From: Selaginella tamariscina | Taxonomy: Eukaryota; Streptophyta; Lycopodiopsida; Selaginellales; Selaginellaceae | Reading direction: 5' to 3' | Length of the DNA stretch: 64,000 bases | NCBI GenBank assembly: GCA_003024785.1 | Contig: PUQB01000800.1 | Span: forward strand, 32,218 to 96,217 | Shown: piece by piece, positions 1 through 11,573 of the stretch | How the letters are laid out: every line of letters starts with the position of its first letter | How positions within the stretch are numbered: the first letter of the stretch is position 1 | Program-made: the position numbers and the translations under genes | The notes under the pieces: model-generated | Databases searched by the model: none | Told to the model about the DNA's origin: nothing | What the model saw: the letters and a program-made list of their open reading frames with translations, nothing else

Positions 1-665
1 ACTTGTTTGTTGAATGGGCTTCAAGGTTTCTAAACACAATAACCAATAACCCAATAGTGAAATTGAAGTCGCTAGACCAATGTGGAAATGAAAAGTGTCT
101 ACAACTGTGTCTATGTGTTAGCACACTTGTTAATGAAACCGAAAGTTTCATGACATTTCCAAAGCACTTTGGTGTTGTAATTAGCTTTGGAATGCTAATC
201 TTTAAATGATCCATCTTATCGTGGATCAAGCACATGTATTCTGATGGGCTTGTTCACAGAAGCATGTAGTGTGCATATGAAATTTAGCAAGTTTGTTATG
301 CAATCACGTGAGCCTCCATCTCCTTTTGAATGATAGTGATCTTCACCAAGGTTTTTGCACAAGTCTTTGCAACCTTCAATGATGTACAAGTGTCACACTT
401 GGAAAAGCTAGATCTCCACATCCTAAACTAAGTATTCCATATGTTTGTTAAAGGTACTAATGCAGATTATTTGGAGCCTCACCAAACTAAAGCCCTTATT
501 CACATGTTCAAATGTATTGAAGGCAAACCTTGAGATTTTCCCTGACCCTTGGCACTTGTGAGGCATACTATTTTGTATTTTTCTCCACAAATTCTTTAGT
601 ATCTCTATGGCTGTCATAATGTGAGAGCATGTTTTGACCAGGTGAGTGTTCCCATGTATTAAGGT
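1..665. other. Unassigned sequence left of gap
   Basis: I see no coding region, RNA gene or recognisable repeat in this stretch. Short open frames exist, but none shows a known motif, and those running into the adjacent N block are artefacts of the gap. Confidence 0.5.
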
Positions 666-890
666 NNNNNNNNNNNNNNNNNNNNNNNNNNNNNNNNNNN
701 NNNNNNNNNNNNNNNNNNNNNNNNNNNNNNNNNNNNNNNNNNNNNNNNNNNNNNNNNNNNNNNNNNNNNNNNNNNNNNNNNNNNNNNNNNNNNNNNNNNN
801 NNNNNNNNNNNNNNNNNNNNNNNNNNNNNNNNNNNNNNNNNNNNNNNNNNNNNNNNNNNNNNNNNNNNNNNNNNNNNNNNNNNNNNNNNN
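666..890. other. Assembly gap (225 N)
   Basis: An uninterrupted run of N. Reading frames that appear to cross it have no meaning. Confidence 0.99.
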
Positions 891-944
891 ACATGGAGGG
901 GCAAGGCAGATGGGGGAGTTCACAAAGTTGTGGAGCACGAGGGC

Positions 945-1013
945 GCCGATGCCGGGGATTGAACCGGGTCGTCCGCGTGACAGCGGAAATACTCACCACT
1001 ATACTACATCGAC
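945..1013 (-). tRNA. tRNA-Asp (GTC), with two one-base deletions
   Basis: Read on the minus strand this folds as a tRNA-Asp. The acceptor arms GTCGATG and CATCGGC pair, the D arm holds AGTGGTGAG, and the anticodon is GTC between stems TCCGC and GCGGA. Two positions look short against ordinary plant tRNA-Asp: the anticodon loop is six bases (TGTCAC, normally seven) and the 5' side of the T stem is CCGG instead of CCGGG. Total length is 69 rather than about 71. Both losses fall in short homopolymers, so sequencing error is as likely as a pseudogene. The identity is secure; function is uncertain. Confidence 0.85.
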
Positions 1014-1209
1014 GAGACGCGACGTTGATCTCGAGGGTTAGCACCGGCAGCACGTGTTAAAGGCCATGCCCCACTCGTCCGTGTTTCACCCCGCTCACAT
1101 CTCTTCCAGGAATATTGAATAATACTCCTTTGGCTGAACATAACCACCGACCACGCACAATCCAACTGGTTTGGGATTTGATCCAACATAACCCTAACAC
1201 CGCTGCATT

Positions 1210-1280
1210 GCGTCAACTGGGAGTCGAACCCAGGTCTATTGCTTGGAAGGCAATTATCCTCACCGTTGGACTATTGACGC
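1210..1280 (-). tRNA. tRNA-Gly (TCC)
   Basis: The minus strand gives a complete 71-base cloverleaf. The seven-base acceptor pair is GCGTCAA with TTGACGC, the anticodon TCC sits in the loop CTTCCAA, and the T arm is CTGGG-TTCGACT-CCCAG. No intron is present. It decodes glycine GGA/GGG codons. It lies about 200 bases from the tRNA-Asp gene in the same orientation; plant tRNA genes are usually transcribed singly from internal A and B boxes, both visible here. Confidence 0.95.
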
Positions 1281-1367
1281 GCAGAAGGCAACCGAAAGCC
1301 CAGTGCTGCCTTGCTCTAGGGTTTACGCCCTAATCCCTCAAGGCGGGCGGGTTTAGCCGATCGGCAG

Positions 1368-2331
1368 TGTCATAGTTTTTACTATGACTCGACCCTTTAC
1401 TTTGGGGTTTGACTGTTGTTACCTACCGAGTTGTGTGGCGAACCCTAGTTGTAGTGAGAAACAGCCCCGCTTAGTGCACTTAGGTGTTTAGGGGTAGTCC
1501 GGCCGGCTGTCACTAGGTACCTCGAGAAACTCTAGGCGAAGGTAGTACTTACCCTCTAGAAAACTCTCCCCCAGTTTGACGTAGGTTTTCCGTTAAATAT
1601 AGCTTGTCAAAAAGGGTTAGGGACACCCTAGGGTTGACCTAACCCTAGGGTTGCCCTAACCCCACGCCCTAATACCCCCCCCTAGGGGTTAGGTTTAGGG
1701 TTAGGTTAGGACAACCATTTTCTCTAAGGGCTGGCATTTCCGTGCCAGCCCACTTACTCATTTAGGTAAACAGGGGGGGGGGGTCCGTCACATAAATAAG
1801 GTAGAGTATATGTAGTGAGGCTTCCTGGGTTCAAAAGAGAGCTCGTTAACCTCCTACCGGTGCAAGCTAAGCTTGTGTCGTCAAGGTGCAACCCTCTGTT
1901 GTGCCGCCCAAACTTCCACACGACAGGGGTACAACCCACCCTAGGGTTAGACTATCCTTATCGTTGGCAGGATCTTGCCTTTGAGACAAGGGCACGTCAC
2001 TTCCAAGGAGTTAGCCAGATTCCTTGGTCCGAAAACCTGCTCGCAAGCTCAAAGGTATTGCCCGAGTTCACGTTCCGCAGAACTAGTGGTTGAGGCCTTG
2101 CTCCGGCCGCCTCAACCACGCCAAGCTAGGAACACACCTAACTCGGCTAGTCCGTGTATCCTGATTCACAAGGTGAGTCTCGTTCGTGGACTTGTCAGTT
2201 AGGGTTTAGTTCCTAAGGCTTGGGTTCCTAATACGGGTTACTTTACCAGATTCCGTGGGGTTTCCAGAGAGGGGATTCCAGGGTTGGCACCTGGCAAGCC
2301 GCCTTTGTGGCACCAGGTAAAAACTCTGACA
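1368..2331 (+). repeat. 5' LTR of copy A
   Basis: It begins TGTCATAG and ends CTCTGACA, the TG...CA termini shared by all family 1 LTRs here. Inside are telomere-like CCCTAA-type repeats (about 1613-1712), a run of 11 G (1773-1783) and a TATA-like box. Confidence 0.93.
1773..1798 (+). promoter_or_regulatory. LTR core promoter: poly-G tract plus TATA-like box
   Basis: A run of G at 1773-1783 is followed eight bases later by ATAAATA (1792-1798). The same pair recurs in every family 1 and family 2 LTR in the window, with the G run varying from about 10 to 14. Position inside the LTR fits the U3 core promoter; the role of the G run is unknown. Confidence 0.55.
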
Positions 2332-2333
2332 AT

Positions 2334-2346
2334 TGGTATCGGAGCA
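2334..2346 (+). promoter_or_regulatory. Primer-binding site, initiator Met-tRNA
   Basis: TGGTATCGGAGCA starts two bases after the LTR and is complementary, with one mismatch, to the 3' end of plant initiator Met-tRNA (expected TGGTATCAGAGC). This is where minus-strand cDNA synthesis would start. Confidence 0.85.
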
Positions 2347-2655
2347 AGTTCTCTGCGGTCAGTAGGACTACCTTAAGTCATAGAGTGTTTCAATGTTTAG
2401 ATAACTCTAAATTCTTGATTACTCTATTGCTTTGGTTACATGTCTGTATTCTGCGCAGAGAGTTTGATCCTGTGAGTTGTCAAACTTCGGAGAACACTTG
2501 CTCAGTGAGTCGGCGTGAGATTCTAGGTATGTCCGAAAGTCTTATGCTAGTTTAAGCTGATGTGTGTGGGTGTACAACCTGTGCAGGGTGTTTCCAACTT
2601 ACATTGGGAATATTCCAAGCATATTCTCCGAGTGTTGAAACTAGGGTTCAATACG

Positions 2656-4286
2656 ATGAGCAAAGAAAGCAACCAGAGCCTGAGGCAGAGAGGGCTGTCG
2701 CAGAGGCTCAAAATGAGGAGATGGATGAGCTGATCCAGGTCGACCCCCTAGGTTAGGCAACGACCTGGTTGGCGAGAAATAATGATGGATGCCCTAAACG
2801 AACTTCGAGGGGATGTCTTGGGGTTGAACGACAGAATCGATAATGTTGCCGTTCGGATTCCAACGAATACGCAGTGCCAGATGTTCCGCAACCAGACACA
2901 CGGAAAAAGAAGAAGAAGCATGACTCAGAGTCAGGTTCCTCTGAATCAGATTCTTCGACGGAAGTAGTTGGTGGAGGTCCCAGTAAATTCAAACCGGTAA
3001 AGCCTTCGAATTTCATGGGTTCAAAGGATTACAAGGTTTTGGATGACTGGTTGTATGATATGGAAAGCTATTTCGAGGCTGCTTCCGTGAGAAAGACAGA
3101 AAAGGTTGCATGTGCCAAGCAGTTTCTTAAAGAAGAAGCTAAGACTTGGTGGCGAATTGTTGAAGGTGAACGTGGATACCGAAACAGCTGGAAGCACATG
3201 AAAAAGGAGATCAAAAAGCAGTATATGCCGGATGATCTCGGTTTGCGATTGCGTGCTGACCTGGCACTTTGTCAACAGGGAGTTCGGGGAAGTCCTATGG
3301 ACCACGTTTATCGATTCGAAAGTGTACGGCGATTGGTGCCAAATATGAGCGATGATGAAGCTCGAAGTTGCTTCATGGCTAGCTTGAATGAGAAACGCGA
3401 AGGGAGAATTAAGGTACAAGCCACAAGCTATCGGGAATGTCAAGAGGCAGCTCAAAAGGTTGCTTATGGCATGTCGTTAGAAGACTTGTACAAAGGGGAG
3501 GAAGCAAAACCTAAACCAAGGAGGTTTCCTCCAAAGTCTGGGTTCAGAAGGTTTGATAGGCGACCAGATCAATCGCCATCAATTCGAAGTGCAAGTCCCT
3601 TTGTTGGCAGTTCCAAGTTTTCGGACACATCAAGACCCACCGGATTTCGGAAACCATTGGCGTTACCACCTCCTCAGCAGACCAAAGGATCGGCTCCAAA
3701 GTCTGCTCCCCCGCGTTCCGCAGGCGGGGTCGTGAAATGTTATAATTGTAACAAGCCTGGTCATTTTGCTAAAGAGTGTCCGGCACCCTCACAACAATCA
3801 GGACATTTCAAGGCGATGGTAGAAGAGGAAGTTGCTGAACCAGAAACGCTTGAAGATCCGGAAGATGAGTCAGAAGAGGTAATGTTGTGCCAGACACAAC
3901 CTGCCTTATTCGCTATTCAAGACAAAACTGACCCTTTGCTATATTTGACAGGAAGGATACGAGGGGACCGAGTCCGAATGATGATCGATACTGGAGCAAC
4001 ATACAACTTCATATCGACTAGTCTAGCTCGTCGATTGAATTTGGATGTAATAAAGATGTGTGAAATAAAGATCAATTTTGGCAAAGGTTCTCAAAATACT
4101 AATAATATAGCAAGGGCAGTTCCTGTCCAAATCAAAGATTGGAAGGCTAAGCTAGACTTAGTTGTCTTGAATATGACGGGGTTTGACTTTGTTCTGGGTA
4201 TGGAATGGTTCCATAAACATGTAATCGAAATGAGGGGTTCCGGAGATAATCGAATCACGCTTGCAGCAGATAAAGAAGCCAATTAG
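2656..4286 (+). pseudogene. gag-pro: gag and protease of copy A (frameshifted)
   Basis: The likely gag start is the ATG at 2656, by comparison with the copy at 10216, but the frame is lost within about 60 codons. From 2874 a 470-codon frame runs without a stop. It holds a Lys-rich/acidic Ser tract, the retrotransposon gag core (KTWWRIVEGER region), a CX2CX4HX4C zinc knuckle (CYNCNKPGHFAKEC, 3738-3779) that binds RNA, and an aspartic protease with active site IDTGAT near 3984. The frame ends at a TAG just before the reverse transcriptase because of a small indel. Gag forms the particle and protease cleaves the polyprotein. Confidence 0.85.
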
Positions 4287-5886
4287 AAAAACGACGCTCA
4301 GAATGGAAACGCTAACTGATAGGATTGGAATCCTATGTTCCTTACCTTGACTCAGTTGCGTAAAGCAGTTAGACATCGGGAACGTGTGTTTCTTGCAATG
4401 GTTTTGGATACTGGTGAAGTCAAAATAGGAGATGGTCAAGAACATGTTCCCGAACCTATTTTGGAAGTCTTGAACATGTTTAGGGATGTGTTACCGGAAG
4501 ATTTGCCGCCTGAGTTACCTCCACGTCGAGCTGTGGACCACAGAATAGAGGTTTTGCCGGGTTCGTCTCCACCGGCAAGAGCCCCATATCGGTTAAATCC
4601 TCAAGAGTTGATTGAATTGAAGAGACAGCTGACGGAATTGGTTGGTCGAGGACACATTCGACCTAGTCGATCACCATATGGTGCACCGATCTTGTTTGTA
4701 ATGAAAAAGGATGGTACGATGCGAATGTGTGTGGACTATCGAGCACTGAACGCGATAACTATCAAAAACAAGTATCCTCTTCCGCGAGTGGACGACTTGT
4801 TTGATAGACTATCAAAAGCAAAGTCTTTTCAAGAATAGACTTGAGGTCTGGGTACCATCAGATTCGGGTAGCAGAGAATGACATTGAGAAGACCGCTTTT
4901 CGAACGCGTTATGGATCATTTGAGTTTCTAGTCTTGCCATTCGGGTTGTGCAATGCTCCAGCAACTTTTTGCACAATGATGGATGATGTGTTTAGAGACT
5001 ATCTAGACGAGTTCGTGTGGTGTATATTGATGACATTCTGGTTTTCAGTTCGACAATTGAAGAACATGTGGAACACTTAGAAAAAGTGTTTCAGAGGTTG
5101 AGAGAGAACCAGTTGTATGCTAAAGAAAGCAAGTGCGCATTTGGTCAAACCAAGATAGATTTCTTGGGACACTTGATCTCAGGTGGGGAGGTTGCCATGG
5201 ACCCAAAGAAAATTCAAGCTATTACTGAGTGGATGACCTTAAAAGACGTGCATGAAGTTAGATCATTTCTTGGTCTGACAGGGTATTACCGAAGATTCAT
5301 AAAGGGTTACTCAAAATAGCGGCCCCATTGACAGATCTTACGAAAACATTCCATGGCATTGGACTCCAGAGTGCCAACGTGCATTCGTCAAACTCAAAGA
5401 GGCTATCTCTTCTGAGCCAGTTTTGCAGTTGCCCATCTTTGAAGATCCCTTTGAAGTAGAATGTGACGCTTCCGACTTTGCAATTGGTGGTGTATTGCAA
5501 CAAAAAGGACATCCAGTGTCCTTCTTCTCGAAGAAGTTAGATGCCGCGCAAACTCGATGGCCTACCACGAAAAGGAGATGTATGCTATTGTTGCTTCCTT
5601 GGAGTATTGGCGTCATTATCTTCCAAGTCATGGCACTGTGGTTTGGACAGATAGTGTAACTCTAAGGTATTTTGAAACGCAGCCGAAGCTATCACCAAAG
5701 TATGCTAGATGGCAGCAGAAGTTGGCACGATTTCAGCCTGAAATCAGACATAAGGCGGGAAAGGACAATGTGGTAGCTGATGCACTCAGTAGAAAGGGTC
5801 ATCTTCGTTATGTCAGCACCCATGTCTCTTTGGTGGATGAATTTGTGACGGCGTATCCTCAGGACAAGTTTGCTAAGAGGCTTTGA
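4287..5886 (+). pseudogene. pol: Reverse transcriptase and RNase H of copy A (frameshifted)
   Basis: Successive frames together give a full Ty3/gypsy reverse transcriptase: the [13 protein letters not shown] entry motif (from about 4675), [10 protein letters not shown], and the catalytic YIDD near 5018. RNase H follows, with VECDASDFAIGG (about 5455), a Thr-Asp pair in WTDSVTLRYF and the ADALSRK tail near 5780. At least four one- or two-base shifts break it, for example at 4838, 5015, 5315 and 5570. The inverted copy keeps the frame at several of these places, so the breaks are specific to this copy or to its sequencing. Confidence 0.87.
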
Positions 5887-7340
5887 GCCTGGTGGCAAAG
5901 AGGAAACAAGTTCATCAGTTACGAAGAGATGGTAATATTCCAGCAGGAATAGAAAGTCGAATGGATGCACTCAAACAGGCCATTTTGCGGTACGAGATGG
6001 AGTTCTTTATTATAAAGAAAAGAGACTCTATGTTCCAGAAGGGACATGGAGGGAGAGGCTGTTAAGAGAGCATCACGATGTTCCTTTGGCAGGACATGGT
6101 GGAAGGCATAAGACGTTGGCTTTGTTGAAGCAGGGATTCTATTGGCCGGGTATGATAGATGATGTTGCCAAATATGTCAAGACATGCCCCACATGTCAAC
6201 AAGTAAAGAGCCGATCGCAAAAACGAGCTGGGAAGTTGCAGTGTATACCGATTCCAGAGCGGCCATTTCAAAGTGTTACTTTGGACTTTATCATGGGATT
6301 GCCAAAATCTTGTGGTTTTAACGCGCTCATGGTGGTAGTCGATCGATTTTCAAAGGTTGCTCATTTCATTCCAACTGTAGAGACAGTGAATGCAATTCAA
6401 GCAGCAAAGTTGTTCTTCCACGAAGTCATAAGAGTGCGCGGACTACCGGAAACCATGATCTCAGATCGGATCCTCGGTTTACGGGGAAGTTTTGGGGACA
6501 TTGTTAAGCAGTTTGGTACGATGCTCAAGTTCAGTACAGCTACCATCCGCAAACTGATGGTCAAACGGAGAGGGTGAATCGACAAGTCGAGGACTATCTC
6601 AGATGCTATGTTCAAGGTGATCAACTTGATTGGGCTGAACACTTAGATATGGCTGAGATATGTTACAATAACTCGATGCACACTGCAATCGGATGTAGCC
6701 CGATGGAAGTGTTAACTGGGAATAAGGGTGGTATTCCTCAGAGTATGGTGTTACCGAAAGACGATAGCAATCGAGTTCCATCTGTAGCAGAGTTCACGGG
6801 ACAATTGTATCGAACATGGGAAGCTGCTCGTCAAGCGATGGCTGCAGCACAGGAAAGGTATCGTCAGCAGTACGATAAACATCGGCGGGATGTAGAGTAT
6901 CAGGTTGGGGATATGGTATTGTTGAGTACCAGAAACCTGAAGGTTCCAACAACTCTTTCGAAGAAGTTTCTAAAATAAGGTGGTGAAGAAGTAAAGTGGC
7001 TTATGAGTTAGATCTTCCTCCGAAATACACAATGTGTTTCATGTCAATTTACTCGAGCCATTCACAAGGATGAGAAACATCCGCAGAGATATGAAAGCTT
7101 ACGTCCGCTTCCTGAGCTGGTCGGCGATATGAAGGAGTTCGAAGTTGAGTCGATATTGGATGCAAAGGATATTAAACGCCGAGGGACGCGAAACGTAAAC
7201 GAGAATATCTTGTCAAGTGGAAGGGTTACCCGGCATGCGAGTCGACATGGGAACCATTGGATAATCTACAGAACGCGATGGAGATAGTGAAGGAGTTTGA
7301 GGCAAGGTCTCAAACTGTTAGTAATGATGATAAGGAATAA
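5887..7340 (+). pseudogene. int: Integrase and chromodomain of copy A (frameshifted)
   Basis: The integrase zinc-binding region (H...H...CPTCQQ, about 6090-6200) is followed by the catalytic core starting LDFIMGLPKS (about 6285) and ending near 6800, then the GDMVLLSTRNLK segment. A degenerate chromodomain at about 7145-7290 ([16 protein letters not shown]) ends at the TAA closing at 7340. In chromoviruses this domain steers integration to marked chromatin. Frameshifts occur near 6470, 6577 and 6975. Confidence 0.83.
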
Positions 7341-7697
7341 AGCAAGTCTTTATTTCTTATTAACCAAGGGGCCGGCAACAACACTAACTAGAGGCCTCCT
7401 ATATAAATTCTAGTTAAATAAAGAAATTAACCAGTGTTGTGTGCGTCGGGTGACAGACTTTGCAGACGTGCAAAAGGTCTCCAAATGACTTCATGTCGCA
7501 GGTGGTGCCTCCGGCAGCTGGGTTTACGACTCAGTGAACGACGGTTCTGAAGTACTTGGTTTCGCGTAATGCAAGGGGGTAATAAAACTTATGTGAACTT
7601 TTGGCTGACTCCACATAGAGTGATATGTTTTCTAACATTATCTAGTCTTGGAGTTGGACGTCAACGAGGACGTTGACATTTTCAAAGGCGGGGAGTG
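7341..7697 (+). other. 3' untranslated region and polypurine tract of copy A
   Basis: No coding sequence. The purine-rich AAAGGCGGGGAGTG just before 7698 is the expected plus-strand priming tract next to the 3' LTR. Confidence 0.75.
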
Positions 7698-8658
7698 TGT
7701 CATAGTTTTTACTATGACTCGACCCTTTACTTTGGGGTTTGACTGTTGTTACCTACCGAGTTGTGTGGCGAACCCTAGTTGTAGTGAGAAACAGCCCCGC
7801 TTAGTGCACTTAGGTGTTTAGGGGTAGTCCGGCCGGCTGTCACTAGGTACCTCGAGAAACTCTAGGCGAAGGTAGTACTTACCCTCTAGAAAACTCTCCC
7901 CCAGTTTGACGTTAGATAGGTTTTCCGTTAAATATAGCTTGTCAAAAAGGGTTAGGGACACCCCTAGGGTTGACCTAACCCTAGGGTTGCCCTAACCCCA
8001 CGCCTAATACCCCCCCAGGGGTTAGGTTTAGGGTTAGGTTAGGACAACCATTTTCTCTAAGGGCTGGCATTTTTGTGCCAGCCCACTTACTCATTTAGGT
8101 AAACAGGGGGGGGGGTCCGTCACATAAATAAGGTAGAGTATATGTAGTGAGGCTTCCTGGGTTCAAAAGAGAGCTCGTTAACCTCCTACCGGTGCAAGCT
8201 AAGCTTGTGTCGTCAAGGTGCAACCCTCTTGTGCCGCCCAAACTTCCACACGACAGGGGTACAACCCACCCTAGGGTTAGACTATCCTTATCGTTGGCAG
8301 GATCTTGCCTTTGAGATAGGGGCACGTCACTTCCAAGGAGTTAGTCAGATTCCTTGGTCGAAAACCTGCTCGGAAGCTCAAAGACATTGCCCGAGTTCAC
8401 GTTCCGCAGAACTAGTGGTTGAGGCCTTGCTCCGGCCGCCTCAACCACGCCAAGCTAGGAACACACCTAAAGCTCGGCTAGTCCGTGTATCCTGATCACA
8501 AGGTGAGTCTCGTTCGTGGGCTTAGTCAGTTAGGGGTTGTTCCTAAGGCTTGGGTTCCTAATACGGGTTATTTACCAGATTCCGTGGGGTTTCCAGAGAG
8601 GGGATTCCAGGGTTGGCACCTGGCAAGCCGCCTTTGGCACCAGGTAAAAACTCTGACA
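7698..8658 (+). repeat. 3' LTR of copy A
   Basis: Nearly identical to the LTR at 1368-2331, again TGTCATAG to CTCTGACA, with 10 G before the TATA-like box. It is followed directly by RNase H sequence of a different family 1 copy. Confidence 0.92.
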
Positions 8659-8919
8659 GGTGGTGTGTTACAACAAAAGGACATCCAATGTCCTTTTTCT
8701 TAAAGAAGTTGGATACCGCACAAATTCAATGGCTTACTCATGAAAAGGAGATGTATGCTATTGTTGCTTCCTTAGAGTATTGGCGTCATTATCTTCCAAG
8801 TCATGGCACTATGGTTTGGACAGATAGTGTAACTCTAAGGTACTTTGTAATGTAGCCGAAGCAGAAGTTAACTCGATTTCAACCTGAAATTAGACATAAA
8901 GCTGGAAAGACAATGTGGT
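8659..8919 (+). pseudogene. RNase H fragment of an older family 1 copy
   Basis: It starts at the GGVLQQK position of RNase H and runs through LEYWRHYLPSHGTMVWTD to a premature TAG, ending at GTGGT next to an LTR. It diverges from copy A by many substitutions, but a segment almost identical to its second half recurs at about 13150-13298. It is a remnant of the older element into which later LTRs were placed. Confidence 0.85.
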
Positions 8920-9889
8920 TGTCATAGTTTTTACTATGACTCGACCCTTTACTTTGGGGTTTGACTGTTGTTACCTACTGGATTATGTGACGAACCCTAG
9001 ATGTAGAAGAAACAGGCCCATAGTGCACTTGGGTATCTAGTGATGGTCCGGCCGGGTGTCGTTAGGTATTTGCAAGAAACTCTAGGCGAAGCTAGCACTT
9101 CCATTTAGAGAACCCTCCCCATTTTGACGTTCCAGGTTAGGGTTCTTCGCTGATTATAGCTTGTCAAAATAAGGGTTAGAGACACCCCTAGGGTTGACCT
9201 AACCCTAGGGTTGCCCTAACCCACGTCCTAAACCCCCCCCCTAGGGGTTAGGTTTAGGATTAGGTTAGGACAACCATTTTCCTAAGGGCTGGCATTTCCG
9301 TGCAGCCCACTTACTCATTTAGGTAAACAGGGGGGGGGGGGTCCGTCACATAAATAAGGTAGAGTATATGTAGTGAGGCTTCCTGGGTTCAAAAGAGAGC
9401 TCGTTAACCTCCTACCGGTGCAAGCTAAGCTTGTGTCGTCAAGGTGCAACCCTCTGTTGTGCCGCCCAAACTTCTAACACGACAGGGGTACAACCCACCC
9501 TAGGGTTAGACTACCCTTATCGTTGGCAGGATCTTGCCTTTGAGACAAGGGCATGTCACTTCCAAGGAGTTAGCCAGATTCCTTGGTCCGAAAACCTGCT
9601 CGCAAGCTCAAAGGTATTGCCCGAGTTCACGTTCCGCAGAACTAGTGGTTGAGGCCTTGCTCCGGCCGCCGACCACGCCAAGCTAGGAACAACACCTATA
9701 ACTCGGCCAGTTCGTGCATCCTGATTCACAAGGTGAGTCTCGTTCGTGGACTTGGTCAGTTAGGGTTTAAGTTCCTAAGGGTTGGGTTCCTAATACGGGT
9801 TACTTTACCAGATTCCGTGGGGTTTCCAGAGAGGGGATTCCAGGTTGGCACCTGGCAACCGCCTTTGGCACCAGGTAAAAACTCTGACA
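8920..9889 (+). repeat. 5' LTR of copy C
   Basis: A TGTCATAG...CTCTGACA LTR of 970 bases with telomere-like repeats and 12 G before the TATA-like box. It is preceded by GTGGT (8915-8919), the same pentamer that flanks the LTR at 13299-14281. Confidence 0.92.
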
Positions 9890-9891
9890 AT

Positions 9892-9904
9892 TGGTATCGG
9901 AGCA
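9892..9904 (+). promoter_or_regulatory. Primer-binding site of copy C
   Basis: TGGTATCGGAGCA, the same initiator Met-tRNA site as in copy A, two bases after the LTR. Confidence 0.85.
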
Positions 9905-10215
9905 AGTTCTTTGCGGTCAGTAGGACTACCTTAAGTCATAGAGTGTTTCAATGTTTAGATAACTCTAAATTCTTGATCTACTCTATCGCTTTGGTTAACA
10001 TGTCTGTATTCTGCGCAGAGAGTTTGATCCTGTGAGTTGTCAAACTTCGGAGAACACTTGCTCAGTGAGTCGGCGTGAGATTCTAGTATGTCCGAAAGTC
10101 TTATGCTAGTTCAAGCTGATGTGTGTGGGTGTACAACCTGTGCAGGGTGTTTCCAACTTAACATTGGGAATATTCCGAGCATATTCTCCGAGTGTGGAAA
10201 CTAGGGTTCAATACG

Positions 10216-11573
10216 ATGAGCAAAAGAAAGCAACCGGAGCCTGAGGCAGAGAGGGCTGTCGCAGAGGCTCAAAATGAGGAGATGGATGAAGCTGATCCAG
10301 GTCGACCCCTAGGCTAGGCAGCGACCTGGTTGGCGTGAAATAATGATGGATGCCCTAAACAAACTTCGAGGGATGTCTTGGGATTGAATGACAGAATCGA
10401 TAATGTTGCCGTTCGGATTCCAACGAATACGGCAGTGCCAGACGTTCCGCAACCAGACACACGGAAAAAGAAGAAGAAGCATGACTCAGAGTCAGGTTCC
10501 TCTGAATCAGATTCTTCGACGGAAGTAGTTGGTGGAGGTCCCAGTAAATTCAAACCGGTAAAGCCATCGAATTTCATGGGTTCAAAGGATTACAAGGTTT
10601 TGGATGACTGGTTGTATGATATGGAAAGCTATTTCGAGGCTGCTTCCGTGAGAAAGACAGAAAAGGTTGCATGTGCTAAGCAGTTTCTTAAAGAAGAAGC
10701 TAAGACTTGGTGGCGAATTGTTGAAGGTGAACGTGGATACCGAAACAGCTGGAAGCACATGAAAAGGAGATCAAAAAGCAGTATATGCCGGATGATCTCG
10801 GTTTGCGATTGCGTGCTGACCTGGCACTTTGTCAACAGGGGTTCGGGGAAGTCCTATGGACCACGTTTATCGATTCGAAAGTGTACGGCGATTGCCAAAT
10901 ATGAGCGATGATGAAGCTCGAAGTTGCTTCATGGCTAGCTTGAATGAGAAAAGCGAAGGGAGATCTTAAGGTACAAGCCCACAAGCTATCGGAATGTCAA
11001 GAGGCAGCTCAAAAGGTTGCTTATGGCATGTCGTTAGAAGACTTGTACAAAGGGAGGAAGCAAAACCTAAACCAAGGAGGTTTCCTCCAAAGTCTGGGTT
11101 CAGAAGGTTTGATAGCGACCAGATCAATCGCCATCAATTCGAAGTGCAAGTCCCTTTGTTGGCAGTTCCAAGTTTTCGGACACATCAAGACCCACCGGAT
11201 TTCGGAAACCATTGGCGTTACCACCTCCTCAGCAGACCAAAGGATCGGCTCCAAAGTCTGCTCCCCCGCGTTCCGCAGGCGGGGTCGTGAAATGTTATAA
11301 TTGTAACAAGCCCGGTCATTTTGCTAAAGAGTGTCCGGCACCTCACAACAATCAGGACATTTCAAGGCGATGGTAGAAGAGGAAGTTGCTGAACCAGAAA
11401 CGCTTGAAGATCCGGAAGATGAGTCAGAAGAGGTAATGTTGTGCCAGACACAACCTGCCTTATTCGCTATTCAAGACAAAACTGACCCTTTGCTATATTT
11501 GACAGGAAGGATACGAGGGGACCGAGTCCGAATGATGATCGATACTGGAGCAACACAACTTCATATCGACTAG
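10216..11573 (+). pseudogene. gag-pro: gag and protease of copy C (frameshifted)
   Basis: This copy shows the gag start best: ATG at 10216 opens MSKRKQPEPEAERAVAEAQ before the frame breaks near 10310. The acidic Ser-rich region and gag core follow in the frame of 10378-10911, then shifts near 10770, 10845, 10965 and 11055. The zinc knuckle lies near 11290-11335 and the protease IDTGAT near 11537, broken right after it by a lost codon position. Sequence otherwise is about as in copy A. Confidence 0.85.

Larger units (their letters stand above)
1368..8658 (+). mobile_element. Family 1 chromovirus, copy A (Ty3/gypsy LTR retrotransposon)
   Basis: A 7.3-kb element with two near-identical LTRs (1368-2331 and 7698-8658), an initiator-Met primer site, gag, protease, reverse transcriptase, RNase H, integrase, a C-terminal chromodomain and a purine tract before the 3' LTR. 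Domain order and the chromodomain place it among plant chromoviruses. No matching target duplication is visible: the left flank reads GGCAG and the right flank GGTGG, and the right flank is internal sequence of another copy. The right end therefore probably arose by recombination rather than clean insertion. Confidence 0.9.

Noticed and set aside
646..1053. Long open frames crossing the N block
   Set aside because: They exist only because N codons are read through.
1613..1712. Telomere-like repeats as a chromosome end or fusion point
   Set aside because: The block lies inside an LTR and recurs in every LTR copy.
1815..2202. Small plus-strand frames in LTRs as genes
   Set aside because: They recur in every LTR with frame changes and have no motif.
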